DNA from: JAIBJN01 sp963802795
GTDB taxonomy: Bacteria; Actinomycetota; Thermoleophilia; Gaiellales; Gaiellaceae
Direction of reading: 5' to 3'
Length of the DNA stretch: 64,000 nucleotides
NCBI GenBank assembly: GCA_963802795.1
Contig: CAWDJV010000002.1
Span: 62,001-126,000 of the forward strand
Shown here: in pieces, positions 17,293-25,683 of the stretch
Layout: the number at the start of each line of letters is the position of its first letter
How positions within the stretch are numbered: the stretch's first letter is position 1
The notes under the pieces: model-generated
The model's database searches: none
Told to the model about the DNA's origin: nothing
What the model saw: the letters and a program-made list of their open reading frames with translations, nothing else
Program-made: the position numbers and the translations under genes

Positions 17293-18078
17293 ATGTTGAT
17301 TCGGCTCCAGGGCGTGTTCGCAGGCTACGGGGGCGGCGACGTGCTCCAGGGCCTCGACCTCGGCGTCGAGCCGGGGTCGGTCACGTGCATCGTCGGCCCG
17401 AACGGCGCCGGGAAGTCGACGGTGCTCCGCGTCGTGAGCGGGCTGCTCAACCCCCGGGAGGGCGAGGTCAGCTTCGACGGCGAGCCGATCGGCGGACGGA
17501 GCCCCGACGACATCCTCCGCCTCGGCATCGTCCAGGTGCCGCAGTCGCACGGGCTCTTCCCCAACCTGACCGTTCGCGAGAACGTGCTCATGGGCGCGTA
17601 CCTGATCCGCCGTGAGCGCCGGCTCGTCAAGAAGCGCTTCGCGCAGGTCGCCGACATCTTCTCGATCGTCGCCGAGCGCGGAGACGAGAAGGCGGGGAAC
17701 CTCTCGGGCGGCCAGCGGCGCATGGTCGAGTTCGGCCGCTCACTCATGCTCGACCCTCGCGTCGTGCTGCTCGACGAGCCTTCGCTCGGCCTCGACCCCA
17801 AGACCCTGAAGCACGTCTCGGACTCCATCTACCTGATGCGTGAAGCGGGGAAGACGCTCGTCATCGTCGAGCAGAACGTCCGCTTCGGCCTTCGCCTCTC
17901 CACGCACGGCGTCGTGATGGAAAGCGGGCGGGTGCTGCTGACGGGCGGCGCGGCGGAGGTCCTGTCGAACCCCGAGATGGCCGACCTCTTCTTCGGCGGC
18001 TCCGCCCTCGGGGACGCAGCGCCTCCTCCCGGGAACGGCGCGCCCCCGGCGGCGGGCGAGGGTCAGACCGCGCGGTGA
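17293..18078 (+). CDS. livF: branched-chain-type ABC transporter ATP-binding protein (LivF)
   Basis: A 261-residue ATPase with Walker A GPNGAGKST, Q-loop VPQSHGLFPNLTV, signature LSGGQRRMVEFGRSL, Walker B VVLLDEPSLGLD and H-loop-equivalent VEQNV (Gln-Asn as in LivF proteins). It pairs with the LivG half of the upstream fusion. I chose ATG 17293 because GGAGGGG lies 5 nt upstream; a GTG at 17242 would add 17 residues with no family counterpart. The stop overlaps the next start. Confidence 0.9.
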   Translation: MLIRLQGVFAGYGGGDVLQGLDLGVEPGSVTCIVGPNGAGKSTVLRVVSGLLNPREGEVSFDGEPIGGRSPDDILRLGIVQVPQSHGLFPNLTVRENVLMGAYLIRRERRLVKKRFAQVADIFSIVAERGDEKAGNLSGGQRRMVEFGRSLMLDPRVVLLDEPSLGLDPKTLKHVSDSIYLMREAGKTLVIVEQNVRFGLRLSTHGVVMESGRVLLTGGAAEVLSNPEMADLFFGGSALGDAAPPPGNGAPPAAGEGQTAR

Positions 18079-18962
18079 CCGGCCCAGCGCTCGCCGCCGC
18101 GGCCGGGCTCGGATTCGGCGTCTTCCAGACGCTGAACCGCCGCGCGGTCGGGGGGATGAGCGACGCCTACCTCGCCACCTTCCTCCAGCTCCTCGTCGCC
18201 CTGGCGGTGCTCGTGTTCGCCAGTCTGACCACCGAGGACGTCGGCCTGCTCGGCGACGCGACCACGCTCTCGCTCGCCTACTTCTCCCTCGCCGGGCTCA
18301 TCCACTTCTCGCTCGGCTGGACGTTCCTCAACATCAGCCAGATGCGGATCGGCGCGGCGCGCACGAGCCCACTCCTGGCCACGACGCCGGTCTTCGGGGC
18401 GGCGATCGCAGTCGTCATCCTCCAGGAGCTGCCCGGCGCGCTCGTCTGGCTGGGCGTCGCCCTCATCACGGCCGGCGCCCTCGTCGTCTCGCTGGAGCGG
18501 GTGTCGGAGGTCGGCTGGGGCGTCTCGTGGGACGACGCGCTGCCCGGCCTCGCCACCGCGCTCGCCTGGGCGGCGAGCCCGGTCCTGATCAAGGAGGGCC
18601 TCGAGGGCCTCCCCTCGCCGCTGCTCGGCCTCACGCTCGGCATGGTCGTCGCAGTGCTGGCCTACGCGGTGGCGTTGCCTTTTCGCCCCGGCGTCGAAGG
18701 CAGCGGGCTCGGGTCGTGGGACGCGCTCGCGTTCAAGCTCGTGGCCGGGCTCATGGTCGGCCTTTCGGTGTGGGCGCGCTGGGCGTCGCTGGACTACGCG
18801 GCCGTGGCGGTCGTCCTCGCCCTCGGCCTCCTTTCCGTCCCGGTCGTGCTCCTGCTCTCGCCGCTCCTGATGGGAAGGCACGTCGAGCGCGTCACGGCCC
18901 AGGTGTGGCTGGGCGCGGCGCTCGTCGTGATCGGCGGGCTCGTCCTCGTTCTCTGGTCGTGA
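18075..18962 (+). CDS. EamA/DMT-family transporter
   Basis: A 295-residue protein of about ten hydrophobic helices with the internal duplication typical of EamA transporters; each half ends in a glycine-rich helix such as GVALITAGALVVSLE and GAALVVIGGLVLVLWS. It may export a metabolite or take up a second substrate. The GTG start overlaps the livF stop and its own stop overlaps the next gene, placing it firmly in the transporter operon. Substrate unknown. Confidence 0.82.
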   Translation: MTGPALAAAAGLGFGVFQTLNRRAVGGMSDAYLATFLQLLVALAVLVFASLTTEDVGLLGDATTLSLAYFSLAGLIHFSLGWTFLNISQMRIGAARTSPLLATTPVFGAAIAVVILQELPGALVWLGVALITAGALVVSLERVSEVGWGVSWDDALPGLATALAWAASPVLIKEGLEGLPSPLLGLTLGMVVAVLAYAVALPFRPGVEGSGLGSWDALAFKLVAGLMVGLSVWARWASLDYAAVAVVLALGLLSVPVVLLLSPLLMGRHVERVTAQVWLGAALVVIGGLVLVLWS

Positions 18963-19873
18963 CGGTCGTCGACGCCCACGCCCATGTGATCGTCCCCGGC
19001 CTCGGGGCCGAGGTCTCCTGGGACGAGCGCGGCCAGGTGGTCGAGCTCGGCGGCAAGGCGATCCGCGCGGCGGTCCGGGAGTTCGTCGACCTCGGGCGCA
19101 TCCTCGAGGAGCAGGATCGCGCCGGCGTCGACAGGGTCGTCCTCTGCCCCTGGGTAAACCTCGTCGGGAAGGAGACCGCACGCCAGAACGAGGCGCTCGC
19201 CGCCATGGTCGGCGAGCGGGTCGCCGTTCTCGGCACGGTCGCGCTCGACCGGCCCGAGGAGCTCGTGGAGCTCATGCGCGACGGGCGTCTCTCCGGCGTC
19301 GAGGTCCCCGCCAGCGTCGAGGGGGACTACCTCGGCCACGACCGCTTCCGGGATTTCTGGTCGGCCGCCGAGGAGACGCGCGCGCTCGTCTTCGTCCACC
19401 CGACGACCCGCGGCTTCGGGATCGAGGCGCTCGACGACTACTACCTCTGGAACGCGGTCGGAAACCCGCTCGAGACCACGGTCACCGCCGCCCACCTCGT
19501 GATGGCCGGCGTCCTCGAGGCACATCCCGACCTTCGGATCCTCCTGGCCCACGGCGGTGGGGCGCTCCTCGCCCTGCGCGGACGCCTGCGCCACGCGCAC
19601 TCCTTCCAGCCGGACGCCCGCTCGCGCCTCGCCGAGCCTCCCCTGAGCTCGATCCGCCGCTTCTACCTGGACACGCTGACCCACGAGCCGGCGCTCCTCA
19701 GCGCGGAGATCGACCTCGTGGGCGCCGAGCGCGTCCTGCTCGGCTCCGACTACCCGTTCGACATGGGGCTCGAGCGGCCCGCGGAGCCGGTTCGGGAGCT
19801 CGGCCTCGCCCCGAAGGACGAGGAGGCGATCCTGGGCGGCAACGCCCTGCGGCTCCTCGGTCAGTCCGCGTGA
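18959..19873 (+). CDS. ACMSD-like amidohydrolase (amidohydrolase family 2)
   Basis: A 304-residue TIM-barrel metal hydrolase or decarboxylase. It starts with the metal motif VVDAHAHVI (HxH), then has FVHPTT (His), ILLAHGGG (His) and LLGSDYPFDMG (Asp), the four landmark sites of the COG2159 family, which includes aminocarboxymuconate-semialdehyde decarboxylase and related aromatic-acid decarboxylases. The GTG start overlaps the EamA stop. With the decarboxylase-like gene next door it supports a ring-degradation route, but the reaction is inferred only from family. It converges with the minus-strand gene after it and their 3' ends overlap by 13 bp. Confidence 0.85.
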   Translation: MTVVDAHAHVIVPGLGAEVSWDERGQVVELGGKAIRAAVREFVDLGRILEEQDRAGVDRVVLCPWVNLVGKETARQNEALAAMVGERVAVLGTVALDRPEELVELMRDGRLSGVEVPASVEGDYLGHDRFRDFWSAAEETRALVFVHPTTRGFGIEALDDYYLWNAVGNPLETTVTAAHLVMAGVLEAHPDLRILLAHGGGALLALRGRLRHAHSFQPDARSRLAEPPLSSIRRFYLDTLTHEPALLSAEIDLVGAERVLLGSDYPFDMGLERPAEPVRELGLAPKDEEAILGGNALRLLGQSA

Positions 19874-20235
19874 GGCAGCTCGGGGGTCAGGCCGAGCGTG
19901 CGGACGAAGTGCTGCTGGCCCAGCTCGAAGCCGATGGAGCAGCCGAGCTCGACGAGCTCCTGCTCGCTGAAGAGCGCGTGGAGGCGTTCCCAGAGCTCGT
20001 CGTCGGCCCGATCCGAGTCCCAGACGATCGCGTGGGCCCAGTCGAGGGCGGCGCGCTCACGTCCCTCGTAGGCGGCGGGATCGATCTCGCCGGCGACGAA
20101 GCGGAAGCAGAGCTCCTTGAGGGCCGGGTCGACGATGCCGTTCAGAAGGACGTTGTCCCGCACGTACGCGTACGTCTCTTCGACCCCCGGCACGCGGGCG
20201 CGGATCTCGTCGGCGGTGCCTGGGAGATGGGCCAT
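19861..20235 (-). CDS. carboxymuconolactone decarboxylase-like protein without the redox cysteines
   Basis: A 124-residue CMD/AhpD-fold protein. VLLNGIVDPALKELCFRFVAGEID and LFSEQELVELGCSIGFELGQQ align with the upstream paralogue. Where that protein has CxxU this one has DPAAYEGRERA, with no cysteine pair, and the intervening helix is shorter. It could be a structural partner or a true lactone decarboxylase-type enzyme. The ATG start is 6 bp after the upstream gene's stop, so the two form one leftward operon. Confidence 0.75.
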   Translation of the reverse strand: MAHLPGTADEIRARVPGVEETYAYVRDNVLLNGIVDPALKELCFRFVAGEIDPAAYEGRERAALDWAHAIVWDSDRADDELWERLHALFSEQELVELGCSIGFELGQQHFVRTLGLTPELPHAD

Positions 20236-20241
20236 GACCGC

Positions 20242-20820
20242 CTAGGCCTCGATCTCCGTCTGCGCGAGCCCGGCGGTCGTGTCCGCGAGGAACTCGGCAT
20301 GACCGACGTCCCAGGTCTTGATCACCCGCTGCTGGCCGAAGGTGAGGCAGACGAACGAGCCGAGCTCGACGATCTGCTCCTCGCTGAAGTGCCGGCGGAG
20401 CCGAGCCCAGAGCCGGTCGTCGACCGCGCCGGGATCCCAGACGAGCATGCTCGTGTAGAGGAGGGCGGCCTTCTGGCGCTCGTCGAAGCGCTCGGAGCTC
20501 TCGAAGTTCAGAAGCTCCTCGTAGTCCGACTCCGTCAGCCCTTGCTCTCCGCCCCGGAGAGACCGCTGCGAGCCTCAGTAGTGGCAGTCGATCGTCTTCG
20601 AGACGTAGACGCGGCAGAGCTCCTTGAGGGGATGGTCGACGATCCCGTTCCGGAAGATCTTCTCCCAGCCGCGGGAGAACGCTTTGGCCACGGCCGGGAC
20701 CTGCGAGCGAATCGCCTGCGTCTCGGGGCGCGGCGTTCCGAAGCGCCGCGCGTGCTCGAGGTACTCGACGAGCTCAGGGTCGGTCAGCGAGGCGGGATCG
20801 ACGTAGCTCAGGCGCGCCAT
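20242..20820 (-). CDS. candidate selenoprotein: CMD/AhpD-like oxidoreductase with in-frame UGA (CxxU)
   Basis: The frame from ATG 20820 reads 81 codons, meets TGA at 20577-20575, then continues in the same frame without another stop to TAG at 20242, giving 192 residues. The join reads SKTIDCHY-(TGA)-GSQRS, so the TGA falls at the second position of a CxxC motif (Cys79, UGA82), the redox centre of AhpD-like proteins. Family landmarks lie on both sides: IFRNGIVDHPLKELC before it, DERQKAALLYTSMLVWD and HFSEEQIVELG after it. A SECIS-like hairpin follows. It is probably a peroxidase- or thiol-oxidoreductase-like enzyme. A simple nonsense mutation is the alternative; placement and hairpin argue against it. 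A start at 20838 is possible but would lie in the operator. Confidence 0.7.
20545..20561 (-). promoter_or_regulatory. SECIS-like hairpin after the in-frame UGA
   Basis: Minus-strand CTCTCCG-GGG-CGGAGAG is a perfect 7-bp stem with a three-G loop. It begins 13 nt after the UGA, and the apical loop lies 21-23 nt from it. Bacterial SECIS elements are known to sit about 16-37 nt downstream with a G early in the loop. Confidence 0.55.
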
Positions 20821-20823
20821 GCT

Positions 20824-20841
20824 CTGTCTGACAATCATACA
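20824..20841. promoter_or_regulatory. GntR/FCD operator, site 3, with -10 box of the decarboxylase-like operon
   Basis: The core CTGTCTGACAA (20824-20834) matches the sites at 4092 and 4187. On the minus strand TATGAT (20839-20834) immediately precedes it, so operator follows -10 box as at the repressor promoters. The whole divergent gap to the FAD oxidoreductase is only 35 bp, so this one site could control both directions. Confidence 0.6.
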
Positions 20842-20855
20842 AGCGTGGATTTCCG

Positions 20856-22406
20856 ATGAGCGGTGCCGCTGACGTCGTCGTCGCGGGCGCGGGGCACAAC
20901 AGCCTCGTGGCCGCCGCCTACCTCGCCAAGGCCGGCTTCGAGGTGCTGGTTCTCGAGGCGCGCGAGGTCGTCGGCGGCAACACCGCCACCGAGGAGCTGA
21001 CGCTTCCCGGCTTCCTGCACGACTCCTGCTCCACCGCGCACAACCTCATCCAGGCGAGCCCTGCGCTGCGAGAGCTTCGGCTCGCCGAGGACTACGGGCT
21101 CGAGTACCTCCACCCCGATCCGGTCGTCCACGTCGTGTTCGGGGACGGCGAATCGCTCACCCAGTGGCGCGACCTCGAGCGGACGTGCGCCGAGTTCGCC
21201 CGCTTCTCCCGGCGCGACGCGGACGCGTACCGCCGGCTGATTGCGGACTACGACGCGGCCAAGGGGGCGTTCGGCGCCTATCGCAACAACCCGGCCGGCC
21301 GGGCGCCTCGCCCGGAGGAGGCCCTCGACGGAACCTGGCGCCGCCGCCTGGCGATGAGCGCGTGGGACGTGATCCGCGCCGAGTTCGAGGACTGGCACAG
21401 CCAGGCGTTCATGCTCTGGATGAGCTTCATGACCGTGCAGCCGGCCGACCGGCCGGGCACCGGTGTGCTTGCGTACTCGCTCGCCTACGGCCGCCAGCAG
21501 CACAGCTGGACGCTCCCACGGGGCGGCTCGGCCGCTCTCCCGCTTGCGCTTGCCCGCCTGATCGAGGACCACGGAGGGACGATCCTCGCGGGCCGGCGGG
21601 TGACGGGCCTCGTCCTCGAAGGAGGGCGCTGCGTCGGGGTCGAGACCGAGGACGGCGAGACGCACCTCGCGCGCCGTGCGGTCCTCTCCACGGTGCACGT
21701 GAAGGACCTGGCCGGGATGGCGTCCCGCGAGACCTGGGGTGAGGACTTCCTCTACGGCGTCGACCGCTGGCGCGAGGGCGTCTGCCTCTTCCCGACGCAC
21801 TTCGCGGCGACGGAGGCGCCCGCGTTCCCGGTCGAGGGTGGGACGGTCGTGCCGGTCGCCGCCGGGACGGCGCCGTCGGTCGACCGCCTGCTCCGCGTCG
21901 GCTCCGACGTCGGGCGCGGCCTCCTTGCAGGCGACGACCCCGTCCTCCTCGTCGTCTGCGGGTCGGTCGCCGATCCGAGCCGCGCTCCCGAGGGCAGGCA
22001 TGCGCTCAAGGTGATCGGCTTCCACCCGTACGAGCTCGCCGACGGCGGCGCCGCTCGCTGGGACGAGGTGAAGGACGAGGCCGCCGACCGGAACCTGGAG
22101 CAGCTCCGCCGCTTCGCCCCCAACATGACCGACGACGCGATCCTCGCGCGGGTCGTGAAGAGCCCGCTCGACCTCGAGCGCATGAACGCGCACAACTGGC
22201 ACGGAACCTGCCACGGCGGCGACATGAGCCCCTCGCAGTCGGGCGCGCTCCGCTTCGGCCCTCGGACGCCCATCGAAGGCCTCTACCAGACAGGCGCTAC
22301 CACGCATCCGGGCGGCTCCGTCTCGGCCGCGCCGGGGCGGAACGCTGCAATCGTGCTCCTCGAGGACCTGGGGACGTCGCTGGAGGCGGTGGTCACCGCT
22401 GTCTGA
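20856..22406 (+). CDS. FAD-dependent oxidoreductase of the phytoene-desaturase (CrtI/PYROXD2-like) family
   Basis: A 516-residue flavoprotein. The N-terminal dinucleotide fold is VVVAGAGHNSLVAAAYLAKAG followed by VLEAREVVGGNTATEE, and the C-terminal signature is TGATTHPGGSVSAAPGRNAA. This COG1233 group oxidises or desaturates diverse substrates, and most bacterial members outside carotenoid clusters are uncharacterised. No other carotenoid gene is nearby, so I read it as a catabolic oxidoreductase. It is divergent from the candidate selenoprotein and shares its operator region. Confidence 0.85.
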   Translation: MSGAADVVVAGAGHNSLVAAAYLAKAGFEVLVLEAREVVGGNTATEELTLPGFLHDSCSTAHNLIQASPALRELRLAEDYGLEYLHPDPVVHVVFGDGESLTQWRDLERTCAEFARFSRRDADAYRRLIADYDAAKGAFGAYRNNPAGRAPRPEEALDGTWRRRLAMSAWDVIRAEFEDWHSQAFMLWMSFMTVQPADRPGTGVLAYSLAYGRQQHSWTLPRGGSAALPLALARLIEDHGGTILAGRRVTGLVLEGGRCVGVETEDGETHLARRAVLSTVHVKDLAGMASRETWGEDFLYGVDRWREGVCLFPTHFAATEAPAFPVEGGTVVPVAAGTAPSVDRLLRVGSDVGRGLLAGDDPVLLVVCGSVADPSRAPEGRHALKVIGFHPYELADGGAARWDEVKDEAADRNLEQLRRFAPNMTDDAILARVVKSPLDLERMNAHNWHGTCHGGDMSPSQSGALRFGPRTPIEGLYQTGATTHPGGSVSAAPGRNAAIVLLEDLGTSLEAVVTAV

Positions 22407-22413
22407 CGACCGC

Positions 22414-23460
22414 GTGGCGGCGGCGATCGCCAACTGGGCTCCGCGGTTCGTGGCGAACGGCGTCTACCCCGACGACTTCGAGCGGACGACCGCCCGCATC
22501 GAGACCTGGGAGGGCTGGCTCGACGCCTGGGTCGAGACCGCCGACGGCCACCGGCTCCGTGCCGAGGAGGCCGAGGCGGAGGGGAACCGCCTCACCGCCG
22601 GCGAGGCGTACGGCGCGGCGGCCCTCTGCTACCACTTCGCCAAGTTCGTCTGGGTGGTCGACGCCGACCGGAACCGGGAGACGACCGGGCAGGCGATCGC
22701 GTGCCTCTACCGCGCGCATGCCCACCTCGACCCGACGGCGGAGCGCGTCGAGATTCCCTTCGCGGACGGGCCGCTCGTCGGGAACCTGCGGCGGCCGGCC
22801 GGCTCGGACCGTCCGCCGCTCGTCGTCTTGCTGGCGGGGCTCGACTCGACGAAGGAGGAGTTCTTCCTCTGGGAGAACGTCTTCCTCGCGCGCGGAATGG
22901 CCACGTTCTCCTTCGACGGGCCCGGCCAGGGGGAGAGCGGCTTCGCCACGACCATCCGTCCCGACTACGAGGCGCCGGTCGCGGCCGCGCTCGACGCGCT
23001 CGGCGGGCGCGACGACGTGGACCTCGAGAGGGTCGGAGCCGCCGGCGTCAGTCTCGGCGGCTACTACGCGCCGCGGGCCGGGCTCGAGCCGCGCGTTCGC
23101 GCCGTCGCCGGCGTCAGCGGCCCCTTCGACTTCGGGGAGTGCTGGGAGGGGCTTCCGGCGCTGACCCGCGAGACGTTCCAGCACCACTCGGGCGCCGGTG
23201 ACCCGGAGGAGGCCCGCGCCAAGGCCGACGAGCTCGATCTCGCCGACGTGATCGGCGAGGTCGACTGCCCGGGGCTCATGGTGACGGGCAAGCTCGACCG
23301 CCTCATCCCGTGGGAGCAGACCAAGCGCATCGCCGACCGGGCGCCGAACATGCGCTTCGTCCTCTACGAGGAGGGCAACCACGTCTGCAACAACATCCCG
23401 TTCAAGTACCGGCCGCTGGTCGCCGACTGGCTCGGGAAGGAGCTGGCCGGTGTGGGATAG
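22414..23460 (+). CDS. alpha/beta hydrolase related to dihydroxypseudooxynicotine-type C-C hydrolases
   Basis: A 348-residue hydrolase with a helical N-terminal cap (residues about 1-110) and a catalytic domain. The nucleophile is in GVSLGGYY, the oxyanion region in LLAGLDSTKEEFF, and the acid in GKLDRLIPWEQ. The histidine is in GNHVCNNI. This DUF1100/FrsA-like layout with an N-terminal cap is that of 2,6-dihydroxypseudooxynicotine hydrolase, which cleaves a C-C bond in nicotine breakdown. The similarity is judged from motifs and architecture only. The GTG start lies 7 nt after the oxidoreductase stop. Confidence 0.8.
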   Translation: MAAAIANWAPRFVANGVYPDDFERTTARIETWEGWLDAWVETADGHRLRAEEAEAEGNRLTAGEAYGAAALCYHFAKFVWVVDADRNRETTGQAIACLYRAHAHLDPTAERVEIPFADGPLVGNLRRPAGSDRPPLVVLLAGLDSTKEEFFLWENVFLARGMATFSFDGPGQGESGFATTIRPDYEAPVAAALDALGGRDDVDLERVGAAGVSLGGYYAPRAGLEPRVRAVAGVSGPFDFGECWEGLPALTRETFQHHSGAGDPEEARAKADELDLADVIGEVDCPGLMVTGKLDRLIPWEQTKRIADRAPNMRFVLYEEGNHVCNNIPFKYRPLVADWLGKELAGVG

Positions 23461-24655
23461 GTTCTCGACCGGCGAGCTGGAGCGGCGGTACGCGCTGGCG
23501 CGCGGCCTCATGCGCGAGCACGAGCTCTCGGCGCTCGTCGTCTTCGGGAACTCGGGCACGAACCGGGCCAACATGGCCAACCCGTTCTGGCTCTCGAACC
23601 ACCTCGACCTCCACCACTGCTACCTGGTCGTCCCGCTGGACGAAGGGGTGGAGACAGCGCTCTACACGGGGCTGACGAACCACGTCCCGAACGCGCGCGA
23701 GGTGAGCGACGTGCGGATCGTCGAGTGGGGCGGGTACTCCCCCGCCGACCGGGTAGCAGCGCGCCTGCGGGAGATCGGCGTCACGGCGGGCCGGGTCGGG
23801 CTGGTCGGCGTCAACGCGACCTTCTCCATGGGGATGCCGTACGCCCACCACGAGCGCCTGCGGGAGGAGCTACCTGCGCTCGAGCTCGTCGACGTGACGC
23901 TCCCCTACGCGCGCCTGCGGCTCGTGAAGTCCGAGGAGGAAGTCGAGTGGCTCCGCAAAGCGGCCGAGCTGACCGACCGCGCGATCGTCGCCCTCGCCGA
24001 AGGCGCCCGCCCCGGGATGAGCGACGTCGAGCTCGTCGCTCTGGGCGAGGCCGCGTACCGGCCGGAGGGCGGGATGCCGCGGATCATGTTCCTCCGCTCG
24101 ATGGCGATGGACGACCCGAACGGCTGCCTGCCCGCCCAGAACCCGTCGCATCGCCGGATCGCGGCGGGCGACGTGATCATCACGGAGTTCAGCGCCTCGT
24201 ACTGGGGCTACACGGGCCAGATCCAGCGGCCGATCTTCGTCGAGGCCGAGCCCGCCGCCGAGTGGCTGCGGATGTTCGACGTCGCGCTCGAGGCCTACGA
24301 GCGGATCGTCGGCGTCCTCCGCGAGGGCGCGACCGAGGCGGATGTGATCCGCGCGGGGTCGGTGATCGGCGAGGCGGGCTACGCGATCTACGACGACCTC
24401 GTCCACGGCTACGGGGTCGACATCATGCCGCCGATCGTCGACCGCTCCTGCGTCGAGTGGTGGCCGTGGGACGAGGGGCGCCCCGCGCCGGAGGGCCGTC
24501 GCTTCGAGGAGGGGATGGCGGTGGTCGTCCAGCCGAACCCGATCACACCCGACGAGCGCATGGGGCTGCAACTCGGGGAGCTGACGATCGTGCGCGCCGG
24601 CGGCGCGGAGTCGCTCCACTCGGTGCCCTTGGAGCCGCTGGTGGCCGCGGCGTGA
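23450..24655 (+). CDS. M24-fold protein lacking most metal ligands
   Basis: A 401-residue creatinase-fold protein (N-terminal SALVVFGNSGTNRANMANPFWLS; C-terminal domain from about residue 170). At the metal site the first Asp is Glu246 (ITEFSASY), the second, 11 residues on, is Gln257 (YTGQIQRPI), and the first Glu is Gln (VVQPNP). Only the histidine (VHGYGVDI) and the last Glu (LGELTIV) remain. Creatinase itself is a metal-free relative, so a metal-independent hydrolase of a small nitrogen compound is plausible. It overlaps the hydrolase gene before it by 11 bp and the dehydrogenase after it by 4 bp. Confidence 0.8.
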   Translation: MWDRFSTGELERRYALARGLMREHELSALVVFGNSGTNRANMANPFWLSNHLDLHHCYLVVPLDEGVETALYTGLTNHVPNAREVSDVRIVEWGGYSPADRVAARLREIGVTAGRVGLVGVNATFSMGMPYAHHERLREELPALELVDVTLPYARLRLVKSEEEVEWLRKAAELTDRAIVALAEGARPGMSDVELVALGEAAYRPEGGMPRIMFLRSMAMDDPNGCLPAQNPSHRRIAAGDVIITEFSASYWGYTGQIQRPIFVEAEPAAEWLRMFDVALEAYERIVGVLREGATEADVIRAGSVIGEAGYAIYDDLVHGYGVDIMPPIVDRSCVEWWPWDEGRPAPEGRRFEEGMAVVVQPNPITPDERMGLQLGELTIVRAGGAESLHSVPLEPLVAAA

Positions 24656-25683
24656 CCCCTGTCGGCGCAGCTTTGGTCGGCACGGGGATGTGGGCGGGGC
24701 GCGTGGCCGCCGCCGTCGCACGGACGCCGTCGCTCGAGCTCGTCACCTGCTTCAGCCGCGACCCCGCGAAGCGCGAGGCCTTCGCAGCCGAGGCAGGGTG
24801 CGAGGCTGCGCCGTCCTTCGAGGCCGCGATCGAGGATCCCCGGGTCGAGGCGGCGCTGCTCGTCACGCCGAACTCCACGCACGCCGTCCAGGCGATCGCG
24901 TGCGCCGAGCGCGGCAGGCACGTCTTCGTGGAGAAGCCGATCGCCGACACGCTCGAGGACGGGCAAGCGATGCTGGCGGCCTGCGAAGCGGCCGGCGTCA
25001 CGCTCTTCGTCGGCCATTGCTTCCGGCGGCTCGGAGCGGCGCGCGCCGTCGAGCGCCTCCTCGAAGAAGGGGCGCTCGGCCGTGTCGTCCTCGCCGAGGC
25101 GAACTTCTCCCTCACGGGCACGCTTCGACCGGGCATGTGGCGCTACCACCGCGAGACGTGCCCCGGTGGGCCGCTCCTCCAGCTCGGTGTCCACCACGCT
25201 GACACGCTCCTCCACTGGCTCGGCCCCGCGGCGCGCGTGCGCGGGTCGTTCGCCCGGCTCGTCACCGACGCCGAGATCGACGACGTCGGCGTCGCGCTCG
25301 TCGAGCACGAGTCGGGAACGCGCTCGGTGATCTCGTCGAGCTACGTCTCGCCGAAGACACTCTCGGCGCGGCTCCTCGGAACGGAAGGCGTCCTCGACTA
25401 CGTCACGGACATGTCGGTCTGGCCGCGTGCCGAGCTGCTCGACGGGGTGACCACGCTGCGCCTGACGACGGCGGACGGGCCGCGCGAGGTGGCCTTCGAG
25501 GAGCGGGACATGCTCGCGGACGAGCTGGACGAGCTCGCGCGCTGCGTCCGAGGCGAAGCTGACCCGGAGACGGGGGCCTCGGAAGGCCTCGCGGCCCTCG
25601 CGCTCGTCCTCGCCGCGGTCGAGTCCGCCGAGACCGGCCGGGCGGTGGCCCTGCCCAGTAACAGCTTGTTACTTGAGGGGTGA
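24652..25683 (+). CDS. Gfo/Idh/MocA-family NAD(P)-dependent oxidoreductase
   Basis: A 343-residue enzyme with an N-terminal Rossmann domain (ALVGTGMWAGRVAAAVA), the family EKP motif (VFVEKPIADTLEDG) and the catalytic-region histidine LGVHHADTLLHWL. It oxidises or reduces a hydroxyl/keto group on a polyol, cyclitol, sugar acid or similar. The GTG overlaps the upstream stop (GTGA). The last codons contain an inverted repeat that may be an operator for the next genes. Confidence 0.85.
   Translation: MTPVGAALVGTGMWAGRVAAAVARTPSLELVTCFSRDPAKREAFAAEAGCEAAPSFEAAIEDPRVEAALLVTPNSTHAVQAIACAERGRHVFVEKPIADTLEDGQAMLAACEAAGVTLFVGHCFRRLGAARAVERLLEEGALGRVVLAEANFSLTGTLRPGMWRYHRETCPGGPLLQLGVHHADTLLHWLGPAARVRGSFARLVTDAEIDDVGVALVEHESGTRSVISSSYVSPKTLSARLLGTEGVLDYVTDMSVWPRAELLDGVTTLRLTTADGPREVAFEERDMLADELDELARCVRGEADPETGASEGLAALALVLAAVESAETGRAVALPSNSLLLEG
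25657..25673. promoter_or_regulatory. inverted repeat before the molybdenum hydroxylase genes
   Basis: AGTAACA-GCT-TGTTACT is a perfect 7-bp inverted repeat in an AT-rich island at the end of the upstream gene, 17 bp before the hydroxylase start. It differs from the GntR/FCD core, so a second regulator could act here; a weak hairpin is the other reading. Confidence 0.4.

Noticed and set aside
22399..22409. CTGTCTGACGA, a near match to the GntR/FCD operator, before the C-C hydrolase gene
   Set aside because: It spans the GTC-TGA end of the upstream gene, has no -10 box beside it, and Val-stop endings generate this heptamer by chance (also at 29170 and 63406).
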